Shown piece after piece: positions 61,691-64,000 of a stretch of 64,000 bases of DNA. Made by a program: the position numbers and the translations under genes. The notes under the pieces were generated by a model. It made no database searches, had not been told where the DNA came from, and was given only the letters and a program-made list of their open reading frames with translations. The stretch comes from Corticium candelabrum (taxonomy: Eukaryota > Porifera > Homoscleromorpha > Homosclerophorida > Plakinidae). The number at the start of each line of letters is the position of its first letter. Within the stretch, counting starts at the first letter, position 1. The stretch spans positions 1,032,501 through 1,096,500 of the forward strand of contig NC_085097.1 of the NCBI RefSeq assembly GCF_963422355.1, in the 5' to 3' direction.

Positions 61691-62310
61691 CGCTGTACGT
61701 GTGGCGACGAAAAGGTGAAGAATTCCTGCCAGAATGCTGTGATGGAATAGTTCAGCACAACTCCAGTGTTATGGTCTGGAGTCCATGTCATGGCAAGGAG
61801 TTGGTTCGCTCGTGAAATTAGGAGGTCCTCTTGACGCAGCTCCTTACCAGCAGGTACTACAAGAGCATATGATGCTAGGAAGGCACGCGACTGATTGGTG
61901 AAGCGTTCGTATTCAAGCAAGACGACGCACCGATTCATCAATGGCTGGAAGATGATCACGTGCAGTTGCTTGATTGGCCTCCAAAATTTCCTGACGCCAA
62001 TATCATCGAACAGCTTTGGCACGAAATAGAAAGAGCAGCAAACTGTCGTCGCCCGCAAAACGCAGAGCAGCTATTGAATGCTCTCGTTGAAGCTTGTCAT
62101 CGAAGTCGCACTGCGCATATGCGCAATCTTGTTGACAGCATGCCGAGGCGAACTTTTGCTATTCAAACTGCTCGAGGTGGCAACATAAGTACCGAGTGGT
62201 TAGGCGAAGGGCTTCAATCTTTCCTCGTGCAATTTTTAACGTTTTTTTTTGAAAACCATTATAAATATCAGAGAGAGTTACAAAAGGACTCTTCGCCCAC
62301 TTCTGCTATT
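61691..62310 (+). pseudogene. Tc1-like transposase, 3' part
   Basis: Resumes with GDEKVKNSCQNA-type shifted codons equal to VWRRKGEEFLP in another frame, then SSVMVWSPCHG, QDDAPIHQWL (second catalytic Asp) and LLDWPPKFPDANIIEQLWHE, where the usual SPDLNIIE-LW motif with the third acid is kept. The C-terminal tail RNLVDSMPRRTFAIQTARGG is close to functional Tc1 proteins. A stop near 61818 and the gypsy insertion disable it. Confidence 0.85.
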
Positions 62311-63430
62311 AATTAATGTCTATTTATTTTTGTTTATTGTTTTTTCGTTGGAATTGCAGTTTGACTAAGAGCAATTTATACAATATTCAAGACATTAACC
62401 TAATGCAACAAACAACTTAATATCGATTATCCTAGCGCAGAGGAGGGTAATTGCATTTGATCTACTTGTGTGTGCATATATGGTAGAGTGGCAGGGTGTT
62501 CTTATAATTTTGTTCATATCTGTACATAGTCCAGCCAAACAGAAAAAATCTCTGGACATCCACTAGATTGATTTGAGTGGACAAAAGTTTTAAGGCATTG
62601 CAAAATTTGTTTTGAATTATTGTTTGAAATTATTTAATAATTAAATACCTTTTACATAAATACAAGTTTCCTTTAAAGCATGTTTTGAATGACGAATACT
62701 CTAATCGTTCGAGCTTTTTCAATGCAACATCTAAGAATAATATTACTCATAATAGGAACCTCTCTTATCTGCTGCTGTCTCCTCCTTGTGCAGCTTCTAC
62801 TTTGCCGTTGACAGCAAAAGCAGGAAATATTTCATTGCAAAGTATGTGTTAACCACGGGAATTTTTAATATTCGCCAGCAGTTGTGCAATTCTAGACCTT
62901 GGTGTGCAACACATTGCACTTTATGCATACAAGACTAACAATTACTAGTTATCGTATTGGCATGTCCAGGATATCGTTGTTATTACATCAAGGGGAGTGG
63001 CAGGTACAAGCGAGATAATTACCGAAGCGAATCCCAGGTATTTATCCAGGCAATTAGCTGCCACTCACCCGAGGCGGAATAGCAACCATATCATAGATTC
63101 GCCCATGCATACTATAAGTGATTTGTATCAGGCAAGGCCATTGGTTGGTTTGAATTACGTTCATTTTGAGCTGTGAGTACGTAAATGTTACTTGTTACTT
63201 GTTTGTCAGTAACCATTCTGTACTAATTAGACGGAGCGTTGTCCGTTTAGTAGCTCATTAAAGGCATGGCCAATCATTTGCGCGTTATTGAACCTGTGAT
63301 GTTCGTGCGTCGCGTTCAATTCGGCTTTGAGATACACACAAGGCATTATAATAGCTCTGACTGAAAACCGCGTACAGAACTAACTCCAACATGCGCACAG
63401 AACTAACTAAGTGTAACGTGTCTGTCACAT
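62311..63430. other. No gene recognised
   Basis: AT-rich; probably contains the right end of the Tc1-like element (no TIR matched). No ankyrin exon seen. Confidence 0.5.
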
Positions 63431-63431
63431 C
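63250..63431 (-). repeat. Candidate 3' LTR of gypsy element F
   Basis: Minus strand: purine-rich AAGGAAGAGAGA then TGTGACAGACACGTTACACT at 63431. The other end is not defined, as no second copy is in the window. AACTAACT(CC)AACATGCG-like words repeat inside. Confidence 0.4.
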
Positions 63432-63494
63432 TCTCTTCCTTAGTGGAAGAAAGTTATACATAGTTTTTGTACCGCTTATTTTTGTCTTATGATT

Positions 63495-64000
63495 CGTCCT
63501 CTGGAAGTTGTTCGAAGCTCCTTGCTACCCAGTGAGGTGCCTGCGTTGGTGTTTGTCTCGACCTCGCTTGCCGTTGTTGGCGGATCTGGAGATGGTGTCC
63601 CTTCATCTTCTGCATCTTGGAACTCTGGTAGGGCGCTGGGCGGTGGTTTCATCTTAGGTAGAAGTTTCCTTTTGTTACACCGTAAAGCTTTCTCATCGTT
63701 CTCGACGATGTATGAGCGAGGAGAGCAATGGACTTCCGTTACTGTAGCCGGCTTCCATTCTATGTTTCTCTAGACCTTTACCATGTCGCCTGGTCTGAGT
63801 TCGTTACTCTGTACTGCTCTTCGATCGTAGTAGCTTTATTGCCGTTGTTGCCGTAGATCAAAGACTTCTTTAACATGAATCGACTAACGAGGTACTAGTA
63901 GGTCCTCATGAACCGGTAGCTTCATTTTCAGAGATTGTCCAAACAACAGCTGTGCTGATGAAACCTTCAAGTCTGGGATTGACGTGTTTCGGTAGTTTAG
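63495..64000 (-). pseudogene. Ty3/gypsy element F, integrase C-terminal part, cut by window end
   Basis: Minus strand from 64000: LNYRNTSIPDLKVSSAQLLF with GQSLK (the RNT...S.A..L.G motif of integrase ends), then NELRPGDMVKV (GPY/F-type) and SYIVENDEKALRCNKRKLLP, then a Pro/Thr-rich tail ending near 63495. Stops near 63890 and 63770 show decay. The rest of the element lies beyond the window. Confidence 0.75.

Noticed and set aside
63489..63773. 94-codon plus-strand frame
   Set aside because: Antisense shadow of the element F integrase tail.

Overview
The window looks like nuclear DNA of an invertebrate metazoan. The evidence is GT-AG introns interrupting conserved animal genes, long (GT)n/(CA)n microsatellites, tRNA-derived SINEs and many decayed transposons. 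A sponge or another early-branching animal is plausible, but the species cannot be fixed from sequence alone.

Host genes. (1) 1-5643 (+): the 3' end of a cytosolic phospholipase A2 (PLA2G4-like) gene. (2) 9478-23177 (+): a complete SCYL2 (SCY1-like pseudokinase 2) gene whose 15 coding exons all join in phase, about 1246 residues. (3) About 25645-23984 (-): the C-terminal exons of a COMM-domain protein, tail to tail with SCYL2. (4) 47079-53368 (+) and beyond: an ankyrin-repeat gene in which each of the first four exons is one repeat unit of about 33 residues.

Mobile DNA. 7083-8580: gag/LTR and integrase remnants of two Ty3/gypsy-type elements. Introns of SCYL2 carry two MITE candidates, a tRNA-SINE and a 5'-truncated LINE. 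24527-24767 is a perfect 110-bp hairpin and 25088-25567 a TA-flanked MITE. 27575-31943 is a near-complete Ty3/gypsy element with target duplication ATATC. 34140-46332 holds three minus-strand gypsy elements; the last has 85-bp LTRs with a start codon inside the LTR. 36003-36114 is a 112-bp MITE with a 9-bp duplication. 53985-62310 is a three-level nest: a PIF/Harbinger transposon inside a gypsy element inside a Tc1-like transposase gene. 63431-64000 is the 3' end of another gypsy element. All the autonomous elements carry stops, frameshifts or lost catalytic residues.

A tRNA-derived SINE occurs three times, each time with a (GT)n array at its tRNA-like head. I saw no CRISPR array, operon, rRNA or true tRNA gene. 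The most unusual structures are the nested transposons, the microsatellite-headed SINE family, the perfect intronic hairpin, the short-LTR gypsy whose ORF runs through its primer-binding site, and an uninterrupted (GT)n tract of about 1.63 kb.
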